A stretch of DNA of 64,000 bases from Synaphobranchus kaupii (GCA_029718625.1 JAINUF010000028.1:122501-186500), one strand, 5' to 3'; counted from the first letter of the stretch, positions 40,116 through 51,684 are shown. Notes: generated by a model not told the origin, from the letters alone. A program made the numbers and translations.

Positions 40116-40177
40116 AAGGATTAAAGTACTTCTGAAAGTACTCATTGTGTGCTCATGAAAGTGCTCCTCGATAAGAA

Positions 40178-40996
40178 AAGGCCGTGTACATTTCAGAGCA
40201 CCAGCGTTGCCTGTGGAAAAGGCCGTGTACATTTCAGAGCACCAGCGTTGCCTGTGGAAAAGGCTGTGTACATTTCAGAGCGCCAGCGTTGCCTGTGGAA
40301 AAGGCTGTGCACATTTCAGAGCACCAGCGTTGCCTGTGGAAAAGGCTGTGTACATTTCAGAGCACCAGCGTTGCCTGTGGAAAAGGCCGTGTACATTTCA
40401 GAGCACCAGCGTTGCCTGTGGAAAAGGCCGTGTACATTTCAGAGCACCAGCATTGCCTGTGGAAAAGGCTGTGTACATTTCTGAGCACCAGCGTTGCCTG
40501 TGGAAAAGGCCGTGTACATTTCTGAGCACCAGCGTTGCCTGTGGAAAAGGCTGTGCACATTTCAGAGCGCCAGCATTGCCTGTGGAAAAGGCTGTGTACA
40601 TTTCTGAGCACCAGCGTTGCCTGTGGAAAAGGCTGTGTACATTTCAGAGCACCAGCGTTGCCTGTGGAAAAGGCCGTGTACATTTCAGAGCACCAGCGTT
40701 GCCTGTGGAAAAGGCCGTGTACATTTCAGAGCACCAGCGTTGCCTGTGGAAAAGGCCGTGTACATTTCAGAGCGCCAGCATTGCCTGTGGAAAAGGCCGT
40801 GTACATTTCAGAGCACCAGCGTTGCCTGTGGAAAAGGCCGTGTACATTTCAGAGCACCAGCGTTGCCTGTGGAAAAGGCCGTGTACATTTCAGAGCGCCA
40901 GCGTTGCCTGTGGAAAAGGCTGTGTACATTTCAGAGCACCAGTGTTGCCTGTGGAAAAGGCCGTGTACATTTCAGAGCGCCAGCGTTGCCTGTGGT
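40178..40996. repeat. 41-bp minisatellite, about 20 copies, in intron 3
   Basis: The unit contains GGAAAAGGCCGTGTACATTT, CAGAGCACCAGCGTTGCCTG and T, with CCG/CTG, GCACC/GCGCC and CAGA/CTGA variants. Open frames of up to 293 codons through it on the + strand are repeat products. Confidence 0.96.
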
Positions 40997-41137
40997 CATC
41001 TTTTACGGATGGCTCAGTTGTGGGGGCGGGAGGGGAGACGGTCTTTTTTCTGGACGATTACAGTGTATTTTAGCTGGTGTCAGTGCAGGATGTGGTTACA
41101 GAGTCTCCCAGTCATGACGGTAACGGGTCTCCCACAG

Positions 41138-41303
41138 GTGAGCGCCTCTCCTGACTGCCAGCGGGCTGCTATGAAGATGCTGTACTGCCCCTATTGCTCG
41201 GGACAGGTGGCCCTCAAGCCCTGCCAGAACTACTGCCTCAACGTGCTGCGCGGCTGCCTGGCCAACCAGGCCGACCTGGACTCCGAGTGGAACAACTTCC
41301 TGG
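41138..41303 (+). CDS. gpc4: Glypican-4 exon 4
   Basis: The exon follows acceptor GGGTCTCCCACAG and encodes VSASPDCQRAAMKM, CPYCSGQVALKPCQNYCLNV and LRGCLANQADLDSEWNNFL, ending G|GTGAGA. This is the Cys-dense segment used as the glypican family signature. The residue after CSG is Gln, whereas GPC4 and GPC6 of mammals carry Leu. The Cys spacing is intact. One base carries over to complete a Glu codon with exon 5. Confidence 0.96.
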
Positions 41304-41960
41304 GTGAGAGGAAGTGGGGGGGCACGGGAGGGGTGGAGGTGCAGTTGTTTTCCAGCGGCAGATGTTGTCATATAGCAAATAATTCTAACAGACCAGAATA
41401 CTTTCCAGAATGTTAAACAACAGATGTACCAACAGGAAATGGTTTAACGCCACATTCATTTATAGTCTTAAATTCTCTGTCATTGTGGTCATTCTAATTA
41501 AGGCTTTACTTGAAGCAGTGGCATAAAAGATTTATCTGTGACAAACAGCAGCCCACACAGTGGGGCTGCTGGATTAGGGTGTGAAGGCCCCTTGTTCTGG
41601 AGGATTTAGAACAGAGGCAAAATGCAGATGTCACTGGAAGCAAAAGGATGCTTAGGACTTGGGGACGTCCACTCTGCGGCAGTGCTGTTCCCAGCCTATG
41701 AGGGAGGGGGGGCGGAGAAAGGGACGGTCCTCTGAGTGCAGTTTGGGTCTCAGTGTGGCTCTCCACAGGGGCTCTTTGTCACACTTTAATTGGTGCGCCT
41801 TGTTAAAACCCCTGGCTGCTTTACAAGCCTCACACAGCACAGCATCGACAGTGATGTACTGACTACGGGAGCGCCCCCTTGTGGCGTACAGGGGTAATGG
41901 GGGGAAAAACAAAAAAATTTTGTGGCTCCTTTATTTTCCAAAGGTCACTAAAAGTGATTT
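41304..41960. other. Intron 4, nothing recognised
   Basis: No supported gene or RNA between exon 4 and the 28-bp minisatellite. The short motif GCGCCCCCTTGTGGCG near 41870 resembles the inside of common interspersed repeats. Confidence 0.5.
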
Positions 41961-42218
41961 AGCGAGGGGTTGGGCGGTGTGTAGCACCCACGCGGGGTTA
42001 GGCGGTGTGTAGCGCCCACGCGGGGTTAGGCGGTGTGTAGCGCCCACGCGGGGTTAGGCGGTGTGTAGCGCCCACGCGGGGTTAGGCGGTGTGTAGCGCC
42101 CACGCGGGGTTAGGCGGTGTGTAGCGCCCACGCGGGGTTAGGCGGTGTGTAGCGCCCACGCGGGGTTAGGCGGTGTGTAGCGCCCACGCGGGGTTAGGCG
42201 GTGTGTAGCGCCCACGCG
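41961..42218. repeat. 28-bp GC-rich minisatellite, about 9 copies, in intron 4
   Basis: The unit contains GCGGGGTTAGGCGGTGTGTA followed by GCGCCCAC. It is highly homogeneous apart from the first copy, which suggests recent expansion, and it is CpG-rich (GCG and CGC several times per unit). Confidence 0.95.
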
Positions 42219-42498
42219 GGTGACGCACGGTCGCCTGTTACGTGCAAGAATGCTTAACCGCACACCACTGCCACTGAATAGGGAAGCTGTTTAGAACAAA
42301 AAAGATGTGGATGATTAGGAGGTCAGTTTAAGTGAACCCAATTGAGTTTGACCAGTGCACATTCCTGACTGCAGGGAGCCAGGCTTGTGAAAGCGAGTTT
42401 GCCTTGTGATGTTTGTTTGTGTAGTCTAAACGTGGGGGTCTTGCACACTAAATGTACCTGCCTCATCACAGATGTAAAACGTGTCTGAAAACCCTTTA

Positions 42499-42571
42499 CC
42501 CCTCTTTTCTTTCCCCCTGTTCTTTTCTCCTGTTCTTTACCCCTCTTTTCTTTCCCCCTGTTCTTTTCTCC
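42499..42571. repeat. Duplicated pyrimidine tract before exon 5
   Basis: Two tandem copies of ACCCCTCTTTTCTTTCCCCC plus TGTTCTTTTCTCC lie immediately upstream of exon 5's acceptor and extend its pyrimidine tract. Confidence 0.85.
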
Positions 42572-42608
42572 AACTTTTTTCTTTTAATTCCCACCGTCTT
42601 TCTCCCAG

Positions 42609-42739
42609 AGGCGATGTTGAGTCTGGCAGAGAGACTGGAGGGCCCATTTAATTTTGAGTCTGTAATGGACCCCATCGATGTGAAGATCTCTGATGCCATC
42701 ATGAACATGCAGGAGAACAGCATACAGGTCTCACAGAAG
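42609..42739 (+). CDS. gpc4: Glypican-4 exon 5
   Basis: After acceptor TCTTTCTCCCAG the exon encodes (E)[37 protein letters not shown] and IQVSQK, with donor AAG|GTGAGT in phase 0. The segment is among the most conserved in GPC4 and GPC6. VSQK at the end favours GPC4, as mammalian GPC6 has VSAK. Confidence 0.95.
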
Positions 42740-43455
42740 GTGAGTGTGTGTCTCTAATGAGTGTGCTCATGTCATGTCATTTCATAAGGTGTATTTTTAT
42801 TTAGACTCTGACAGCTGTACTTAATGGTTAAATGCAGTTTTTAATTATGTGAGTGTGCGCCTACACCAGACAAGAGTGTACTGCTCTGATAGGTTGAATG
42901 CTTAGGTCACATTAACCTTGTGAGCTCAGCCTTTCCTCCAAAAGAGGAAAGCCTGGCAAACAATCACTCGTAAAACGGAGGTCCGCTTGCAACAGCTCGG
43001 GGGCGGTGCTCTTTGGTCAGCTGCTTCAATCGACCAATTGTAGGAAAGCAGGTGTTCGGCAATAGGAAAGTGTTGCAGGCAAAGACGTCTCTTTCAGCAG
43101 TGAGATTTTTTATGCAAAGGCACTCTATTGGCTTCAAAGACGAATAGAATTTTGTAAATGATGCATGTCTCTTTAATTACTTCTTAAAATATCTCCCAGA
43201 TATATAAATTTTTCTTAGTAAAACTGTCTTTGTCTTTTAGTTTCGCCTGGGAATGAATGTAACAAACCGGCCGCGGGAATCTCAGGCCACATCCGTTATC
43301 TCCATTTTTCAGCAAAGACTGTCTAGACTAGGTCACATTGAGGGTTCTTAGTCATTCATAAACTACATTACATTACTACACCTGCAACCAGGGCCAAGAC
43401 GGTGACTGTGAGCTACTCAATTACATGCAATAAGGAAGCACTCTTGGACCTACTG
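42740..43455. other. Intron 5 sequence, nothing recognised
   Basis: About 700 bp between exon 5 and a GT microsatellite. No gene, RNA or transposon ends are supported. Confidence 0.5.
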
Positions 43456-43556
43456 AGTAGCTGTGTGTGTGTGTGCGTGCGCACGCGTGCATGTGTGTGT
43501 GTGCGTGTGCGCGCATGTGTGTGTGTGCGCATATGTTCATGTGTGCTTGTGAGTGA
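43456..43556. repeat. GT/GC-rich microsatellite
   Basis: Alternating GT with GCGC interruptions, including GTGCGTGCGCACGCGTGC. It is a purine-pyrimidine alternating tract inside intron 5. Confidence 0.9.
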
Positions 43557-43671
43557 GCATGGCTCTCTATAAAACACAAAAACTGTTTTTTTAAAAACGG
43601 CCTTGTACCCTGATTGCAGCAGCCTACCTTTAACCTCTCTGCTTCTGAAATCCTGCACAACATTCGCTCCT

Positions 43672-44548
43672 GTCTGCGTGTCACTGAATGGTTGAGTAGT
43701 CGGGCATGCCTGAGCTGCAGGCTGTGTGTCACTGAATGGTTGAGTAGTCGGGCAGGCCTGAGCAGGCTGTGTGTCACTGAATGGTTGAGTAGTCGGGCAG
43801 GCCTGAGCAGGCTGTGTGTCACTGAATGGTTGAGTAGTCGGGCATGCCTGAGCTGCAGGCTGTGTGTCACTGAATGGTTGAGTAGTCGGGCAGGCCTGAG
43901 CTGCAGGCTGTGTGTCACTGAATGGTTGAGTAGTCGGGCAGGCCTGAGCTGCAGGCTGTGTGTCACTGAATGGTTGAGTAGTCGGGCAGGCCTGAGCAGG
44001 CTGTGTGTCACTGAATGGTTGAGTAGTCGGGCAGGCCTGAGCAGGCTGTGTGTCACTGAATGGTTGAGTAGTCGGGCAGGCCTGAGCAGGCTGTGTGTCA
44101 CTGAATGGTTGAGTAGTCGGGCAGGCCTGAGCAGGCTGTGTGTCACTGAATGGTTGAGTAGTCGGGCAGGCCTGAGCAGGCTGTGTGTCACTGAATGGTT
44201 GAGTAGTCGGGCAGGCCTGAGCAGGCTGTGTGTCACTGAATGGTTGAGTAGTCGGGCAGGCCTGAGCAGGCTGTGTGTCACTGAATGGTTGAGTAGTCGG
44301 GCAGGCCTGAGCAGGCTGTGTGTCACTGAATGGTTGAGTAGTCGGGCAGGCCTGAGCAGGCTGTGTGTCACTGAATGGTTGAGTAGTCGGGCATGCCTGA
44401 GCTGCAGGCTGTGTGTCACTGAATGGTTGAGTAGTCGGGCAGGCCTGAGCTGCAGGCTGTGTGTCACTGAATGGTTGAGTAGTCGGGCAGGCCTGAGCAG
44501 GCTGTGTGTCACTGAATGGTTGAGTAGTCGGGCAGGCCTGAGCTGCAG
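43672..44548. repeat. 45/48-bp minisatellite, about 19 copies, in intron 5
   Basis: The unit holds GTGTGTCACTGAATGGTTGA and GTAGTCGGGCAGGCCTGAGC, with or without the extra triplet that turns GAGCAGG into GAGCTGCAGG. Both lengths are multiples of three, so frames stay open for about 340-400 codons on both strands. No start, splice or homology evidence supports coding. Confidence 0.96.
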
Positions 44549-44563
44549 GCATGAACGTGTACG

Positions 44564-44572
44564 GTTTGTGTG

Positions 44573-44604
<32 letters not shown>

Positions 44605-44622
44605 TGTGCGTGCCTGTGTGTG
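44564..44622. repeat. GTGC tetranucleotide microsatellite
   Basis: (GTGC)n of roughly ten perfect units with GT-rich flanks, 40 bp before exon 6. Confidence 0.93.
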
Positions 44623-44661
44623 CCCTCTCTCTGCCCCAACTCATCTGACCTCCTCTTCCAG

Positions 44662-44808
44662 GTGTTTCAAGGTTGTGGTCAGCCCAAGCTAGCCACGGTC
44701 GTCCGGTCCAGGAGGTCCATCAAAGATGGAAGCTTCCCTGGACGCTTCAGGCCTTACACCCCTGACGCCTGGCCCACCACTGCAGCCGGAACCAGCCTGG
44801 ACAGGCTG
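44662..44808 (+). CDS. gpc4: Glypican-4 exon 6 with proprotein convertase site
   Basis: The exon encodes [19 protein letters not shown], then [20 protein letters not shown] and TSLDRL, in phase 0 at both ends (acceptor CTCTTCCAG, donor CTG|GTAAGG). RSRR followed by Ser (44704-44715) matches the furin-like convertase motif where glypicans are cleaved into two disulfide-linked subunits. [12 protein letters not shown] is a vertebrate GPC4/GPC6 hallmark. Confidence 0.95.
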
Positions 44809-45246
44809 GTAAGGGAACGCAACACGGACGGCCTCCTCTGGCTTATGACTCAAGTATAACATGACTTTAAGTTCCAGTCTCCAAAGCAGGTTTATTTCAC
44901 TGGAGAAGACCCGGACATATGGTGCAGTTAAGCATCCGTGCAAGTGTACACCCCTGTCCAGTTCAGTCCCATTAACACTGAGTATCTAATGAATGGACCA
45001 TATATACCATTGCTTTTAGCAAATTTGTAACCATACATCTGTGTAGAATTTTCTAACTAAAATATCTTTAGTAAAAACTATGTCATTTCAATACATTCAA
45101 ATACAACTATGAAATTTCGTACATCTTTATTTTACAGCAGTTATTAGTTGTAGAGCTGTCCACCAGGGCATGCTGTTGTAAAATCACCCCACCCCCACCC
45201 CCCGACTCCCTCTCTACCCCCCTCACTCCCTTTTTCGGGCCTATAG
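44809..45246. other. Intron 6, nothing recognised
   Basis: A short AT-rich intron ending in a C-rich tract before the CTATAG acceptor of exon 7. Confidence 0.7.
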
Positions 45247-45371
45247 GTGACGGATGTGAAGAAGAAACTCAAGCAGGCGAAGAAGTTTTGGTCCACTCTG
45301 CCGGAGAATGTGTGTGTTGGGGACAGGGTGGCACCAGGGGATGAGTGCTGGAACGGCACTGCCAGGAGCAG
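45247..45371 (+). CDS. gpc4: Glypican-4 exon 7
   Basis: The exon encodes [40 protein letters not shown] and S, ending AG|GTCAGA, two bases into the Arg codon. The donor is weaker than its neighbours (GTCAGA instead of GTRAGT), and a G run lies 25 bp downstream. NGT is a potential N-glycosylation sequon. Confidence 0.93.
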
Positions 45372-45841
45372 GTCAGAGAGGGTGGGGTTAGGGAGGGAGG
45401 GAGGGAGGGGGGGGGGGGGCATAGATGCACTTTGGCCTCATGCCCTCCTCTGAGTGTGAGGACAAGTACTCAGCAGAAATTCCTGTGTGTACTAAGGAGA
45501 CTTTTGGAAGGTGAAAATAATTTTTTTATTATTATTAAATTATTAACAAAGAATTAATAATTTTGTGAATGCTGGTTTTTCTTTACTTCTTAGGTGTATT
45601 CTTCTAACTTGAATAAAACGGTTACTTTTATTCTGATTTCATCTTGTTTTACCATGTTTTTCTTTTTTAAATTATATTTTTTATTTATTTTTTTGCTTCA
45701 TCAATTATTATTTTTTTTTTTAAATTTATTTATTTTTTACAGTGAAGTACTTTGGGCATTTTATTAACACTGTTTAAAATGGAGCTGTAAACTGACCCGA
45801 GTCCCCCTCTAAATACATGCTCCTGACTCGACATTTCTCAG
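45372..45841. other. Intron 7, AT-rich
   Basis: About 470 bp with a G run of 10 near 45409-45418 and a T/A-rich tract at 45640-45740. No other feature is seen. Confidence 0.75.
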
Positions 45842-46014
45842 GTATGAGTCCACCGTCATGGGCAGCGGCTTAGCCAATCAGGTGTCGAATCCCGACGTGG
45901 AAGTCGACATTACAAAGCCAGATGTGATGATCCGCCGTCAGATCGCGATATTGAAGGAGATGACCAGCCGACTGAAGGCGGCCCACAGTGGCAATGACAT
46001 CACCATTGAGACGG
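45842..46014 (+). CDS. gpc4: Glypican-4 exon 8
   Basis: The exon encodes (R)YESTVMGSGLANQVSNPDV, EVDITKPDVMIRRQIAILKE and MTSRLKAAHSGNDITIET, then one base of the next codon before GTGAGA. The acceptor is CATTTCTCAG. GLANQ, NPDVEVDITKPD and the GND segment are standard in glypicans. Its donor must skip over the 5-kb intron 8 minisatellite to join exon 9. Confidence 0.94.
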
Positions 46015-46283
46015 GTGAGAATAGAGGGGAGCTCATCAATGTCGTTGTTGCTGCCGTCCCCAAGCCACCGATTCACACACTTGTTTGAGGTTGGAAACAT
46101 ATCAGCTTATTTATTGCTCTCTCCCTCGCTAAATTCAGATTCAAGTGTGCTTTATTTGCCTGATATGAGAACTTGTGTTGCTAAAGTAGTGAATAAAATC
46201 AAACAGACACACAGATGCACACAGGCACCCCACATGGCCCACTTTCAAAATCAAAGTTTCAACCGACAAAATATGAAACTGTA

Positions 46284-49200
46284 ATGAATGACAGAAGAAA
46301 TGTATGAATACTGAATGAATCTCTGTCTCTAGATGAGGAAATGTATGAGTAATGAATGAATCTGTCTCTAGATGAGGAAATGTATGAGTAATTAATGAAT
46401 CTGTCTCTAGATGAGGAAATGTATGAGTAATGAATGAATCTCTGTCTCTAGATGAGGAAATGTATGAGTAATGAATGAATCTCTGTCTCTAGATGAGGAA
46501 ATGTATGAGTAATGAATGAATCTCTGTCTCTAGATGAGGAAATGTATGAGTAATGAATGAATCTCTGTCTCTAGATGAGGAAATGTATGAGTAATGAATG
46601 AATCTCTGTCTCTAGATGAGGAAATGTATGAGTAATGAATGAATCTGTCTCTAGATGAGGAAATGTATGAGTAATGAATGAATCTGTCTCTAGATGAGGA
46701 AATGTATGAGTAATGAATGAATCTGTCTAGATGAGGAAATGTATGAGTAATGAATGAATCTCTGTCTCTAGATGAGGAAATGTATGAGTAATGAATGAAT
46801 CTGTCTCTAGATGAGGAAATGTATGAGTAATGAATGAATCTCTGTCTCTAGATGAGGAAATGTATGAGTAATGAATGAATCTCTGTCTCTAGATGAGGAA
46901 ATGTATGAGTAATGAATGAATCTCTGTCTCTAGATGAGGAAATGTATGAGTAATGAATGAATCTCTGTCTCTAGATGAGGAAATGTATGAGTAATGAATG
47001 AATCTCTGTCTCTAGATGAGGAAATGTATGAGTAATGAATGAATCTCTGTCTCTAGATGAGGAAATGTATGAGTAATGAATGAATCTCTGTCTCTAGATG
47101 AGGAAATGTATGAGTAATGAATGAATCTCTGTCTCTAGATGAGGAAATGTATGAGTAATGAATGAATCTCTCTAGATGAGGAAATGTATGAGTAATGAAT
47201 GAATCTGTCTCTAGATGAGGAAATGTATGAGTAATGAATGAATCTCTGTCTCTAGATGAGGAAATGTATGAGTAATGAATGAATCTCTGTCTCTAGATGA
47301 GGAAATGTATGAGTAATGAATGAATCTCTGTCTCTAGATGAGGAAATGTATGAGTAATGAATGAATCTCTGTCTCTAGATGAGGAAATGTATGAGTAATG
47401 AATGAATCTCTGTCTCTAGATGAGGAAATGTATGAGTAATGAATGAATCTGTCTCTAGATGAGGAAATGTATGAGTAATGAATGAATCTCTCTAGATGAG
47501 GAAATGTATGAGTAATGAATGAATCTGTCTCTAGATGAGGAAATGTATGAGTAATGAATGAATCTGTCTCTAGATGAGGAAATGTATGAGTAATGAATGA
47601 ATCTCTGTCTCTAGATGAGGAAATGTATGAGTAATGAATGAATCTGTCTAGATGAGGAAATGTATGAGTAATGAATGAATCTGTCTCTAGATGAGGAAAT
47701 GTATGAGTAATGAATGAATCTGTCTCTAGATGAGGAAATGTATGAGTAATGAATGAATCTGTCTCTAGATGAGGAAATGTATGAGTAATGAATGAATCTC
47801 TGTCTCTAGATGAGGAAATGTATGAGTAATGAATGAATCTCTGTCTCTAGATGAGGAAATGTATGAGTAATGAATGAATCTCTGTCTCTAGATGAGGAAA
47901 TGTATGAGTAATGAATGAATCTGTCTAGATGAGGAAATGTATGAGTAATGAATGAATCTGTCTAGATGAGGAAATGTATGAGTAATGAATGAATCTGTCT
48001 AGATGAGGAAATGTATGAGTAATGAATGAATCTCTGTCTCTAGATGAGGAAATGTATGAGTAATGAATGAATCTCTGTCTCTAGATGAGGAAATGTATGA
48101 GTAATGAATGAATCTGTCTCTAGATGAGGAAATGTATGAGTAATGAATGAATCTCTGTCTCTAGATGAGGAAATGTATGAGTAATGAATGAATCTGTCTC
48201 TAGATGAGGAAATGTATAAGTAATGAATGAATCTGTCTAGATGAGGAAATGTATGAGTAATGAATGAATCTGTCTAGATGAGGAAATGTATGAGTAATGA
48301 ATGAATCTGTCTAGATGAGGAAATGTATGAGTAATGAATGAATCTGTCTAGATGAGGAAATGTATGAGTAATGAATGAATCTCTGTCTCTAGATGAGGAA
48401 ATGTATGAATAATGAATGAATCTCTGTCTCTAGATGAGGAAATGTATGAGTAATGAATGAATCTGTCTCTAGATGAGGAAATGTATGAGTAATGAATGAA
48501 TCTGTCTCTAGATGAGGAAATGTATGAGTAATGAATGAATCTCTGTCTCTAGATGAGGAAATGTATGAGTAATGAATGAATCTCTGTCTCTAGATGAGGA
48601 AATGTATGAGTAATGAATGAATCTCTGTCTCTAGATGAGGAAATGTATGAGTAATGAATGAATCTGTCTCTAGATGAGGAAATGTATGAGTAATGAATGA
48701 ATCTCTGTCTCTAGATGAGGAAATGTATGAGTAATGAATGAATCTCTGTCTCTAGATGAGGAAATGTATGAGTAATGAATGAATCTCTGTCTCTAGATGA
48801 GGAAATGTATGAGTAATGAATGAATCTCTGTCTCTAGATGAGGAAATGTATGAGTAATGAATTAATCTGTCTCTAGATGAGGAAATGTATGAGTAATGAA
48901 TCTGTCTAGATGAGGAAATGTATGAGTAATGAATGAATCTGTCTCTAGATGAGGAAATGTATGAGTAATGAATTAATCTGTCTCTAGATGAGGAAATGTA
49001 TGAGTAATGAATGAATCTGTCTAGATGAGGAAATGTATGAGTAATGAATGAATCTGTCTCTAGATGAGGAAATGTATGAGTAATGAATGAATCTGTCTCT
49101 AGATGAGGAAATGTATGAGTAATGAATGAATCTCTGTCTCTAGATGAGGAAATGTATGAGTAATGAATGAATCTCTGTCTCTAGATGAGGAAATGTATGA

Positions 49201-51439
49201 GTAATGAATGAATCTGTCTCTAGATGAGGAAATGTATGAGTAATGAATGAATCTGTCTCTAGATGAGGAAATGTATGAGTAATGAATGAATCTGTCTCTA
49301 GATGAGGAAATGTATGAGTAATGAATGAATCTCTGTCTCTAGATGAGGAAATGTATGAGTAATGAATGAATCTCTGTCTCTAGATGAGGAAATGTATGAG
49401 TAATGAATTAATCTGTCTCTAGATGAGGAAATGTATGAGTAATGAATGAATCTGTCTAGATGAGGAAATGTATGAGTAATGAATGAATCTGTGTCTCTAG
49501 ATGAGGAAATGTATGAGTAATGAATGAATCTCTGTCTCTAGATGAGGAAATGTATGAGTAATGAATGAATCTGTCTCTAGATGAGGAAATGTATGAGTAA
49601 TGAATGAATCTCTGTCTCTAGATGAGGAAATGTATGAGTAATGAATGAATCTCTCTAGATGAGGAAATGTATGAGTAATGAATGAATCTCTGTCTCTAGA
49701 TGAGGAAATGTATGAGTAATGAATGAATCTCTGTCTCTAGATGAGGAAATGTATGAGTAATGAATGAATCTCTGTCTCTAGATGAGGAAATGTATGAGTA
49801 ATGAATGAATCTCTGTCTCTAGATGAGGAAATGTATGAGTAATGAATGAATCTCTGTCTCTAGATGAGGAAATGTATGAGTAATGAATGAATCTCTGTCT
49901 CTAGATGAGGAAATGTATGAGTAATGAATGAATCTCTGTCTCTAGATGAGGAAATGTATGAGTAATGAATGAATCTCTGTCTCTAGATGAGGAAATGTAT
50001 GAGTAATGAATGAATCTGTCTCTAGATGAGGAAATGTATGAGTAATGAATGAATCTCTGTCTCTAGATGAGGAAATGTATGAGTAATGAATGAATCTGTC
50101 TCTAGATGAGGAAATGTATGAGTAATGAATGAATCTCTGTCTCTAGATGAGGAAATGTATGAGTAATGAATGAATCTCTCTAGATGAGGAAATGTATGAG
50201 TAATGAATGAATCTCTGTGTCTAGATGAGGAAATGTATGAGTAATGAATGAATCTCTGTGTCTAGATGAGGAAATGTATGAGTAATGAATGAATCTCTGT
50301 CTCTAGATGAGGAAATGTATGAGTAATGAATGAATCTCTGTCTCTAGATGAGGAAATGTATGAGTAATGAATGAATCTGTCTCTAGATGAGGAAATGTAT
50401 GAGTAATGAATGAATCTCTGTCTCTAGATGAGGAAATGTATAAGTAATGAATGAATCTGTCTCTAGATGAGGAAATGTATGAGTAATGAATGAATCTCTG
50501 TCTCTAGATGAGGAAATGTATGAGTAATGAATGTGTCTCTAGATGAGGAAATGTATGAGTAATGAATGAATCTCTCTAGATGAGGAAATGTATGAGTAAT
50601 GAATGAATCTCTCTAGATGAGGAAATGTATGAGTAATGAATGAATCTGTCTCTAGATGAGGAAATGTATGAGTAATGAATGAATCTCTGTCTCTAGATGA
50701 GGAAATGTATGAGTAATGAATGAATCTCTGTCTCTAGATGAGGAAATGTATGAGTAATGAATGAATCTGTCTCTAGATGAGGAAATGTATGAGTAATGAA
50801 TGTGTCTCTAGATGAGGAAATGTATGAGTAATGAATGAATCTGTCTAGATGAGGAAATGTATGAGTAATGAATGAATCTGTCTAGATGAGGAAATGTATG
50901 AGTAATGAATGAATCTGTCTCTAGATGAGGAAATGTATGAGTAATGAATGAATCTCTGTCTCTAGATGAGGAAATGTATGAGTAATGAATGAATCTCTGT
51001 CTCTAGATGAGGAAATGTATGAGTAATGAATGTGTCTCTAGATGAGGAAATGTATGAGTAATGAATGTGTCTCTAGATGAGGAAATGTATGAGTAATGAA
51101 TGTGTCTCTAGATGAGGAAATGTATGAGTAATGAATGAATCTCTGTCTCTAGATGAGGAAATGTATGAGTAATGAATGAATCTCTGTCTCTAGATGAGGA
51201 AATGTATGAGTAATGAATGAATCTCTGTCTCTAGATGAGGAAATGTATGAGTAATGAATGAATCTCTGTCTCTAGATGAGGAAATGTATGAGTAATGAAT
51301 GAATCTCTGTCTCTAGATGAGGAAATGTATGAGTAATGAATGAATCTCTGTCTCTAGATGAGGAAATGTATGAGTAATGAATGAATCTGTCTCTAGATGA
51401 GGAAATGTATGAGTAATGAATTAATCTCTCTGCCTCTAG
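46284..51439. repeat. 35-41 bp minisatellite of 3' splice-site-like units, about 125-130 copies
   Basis: The unit begins ATGAGGAAATGTATGAGTAA, continues TGAATGAATC and ends in a pyrimidine stretch of variable length: TCTGTCTCTAG, TGTCTCTAG or TGTCTAG. Length variation is mainly in 2-bp steps in this stretch. The array fills nearly all of intron 8, and its last copy supplies the acceptor of exon 9. Each unit's AG is followed by ATGAGGA, close to the start of exon 9 (ATGAAGA), so the unit appears to derive from that junction. Confidence 0.96.
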
Positions 51440-51684
51440 ATGAAGATGGGAGCAGTGGGGAGGGGAGTGGCAGTGGGTGTGAGTCTCCCTCCTGTGAGGA
51501 GAACCTGGACATTTACTTCTCCACGGCTAGTCCTCGCAAGCCCTTCGTACCGCGCGTGAAGGAGGTGAAGGCGGTGAAGGCAGTGGAGGAAGACGGGAGC
51601 GGTGCGGGCCTGGAGAGCCGGAGCAGCAGGACCCTGGTGCTGGCAGGGCTAGCCCTGGCTCTGTTCTTACCTCTCTGGAGATAG
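51440..51684 (+). CDS. gpc4: Glypican-4 terminal exon 9 (glycosaminoglycan sites and GPI signal)
   Basis: The exon starts with two bases of an Asp codon and encodes EDGSSGEGSGSGCESPSC, then EENLDIYFSTASPRKP and a Lys/Glu-rich stretch. It ends with a hydrophobic tail, TLVLAGLALALFLPLWR, and stop TAG (51682-51684). The SSGEGSGSG cluster next to acidic residues is the heparan-sulfate attachment region. The tail is a GPI-anchor signal, with the likely omega site among the small residues in GSGAG or SRSS. The middle is shorter and more basic than in mammalian GPC4. The acceptor TGCCTCTAG lies in the last unit of the intron 8 repeat. Confidence 0.95.

Noticed and set aside
43413..44648. About 400-codon frames on both strands over the 45/48-bp repeat
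   Set aside because: Openness follows from unit lengths divisible by three. There is no independent coding evidence. Kept as a low-interest finding only.
46284..51439. CRISPR-like regular array
   Set aside because: The units are direct tandem copies without unique spacers, in a vertebrate intron. It is a minisatellite.
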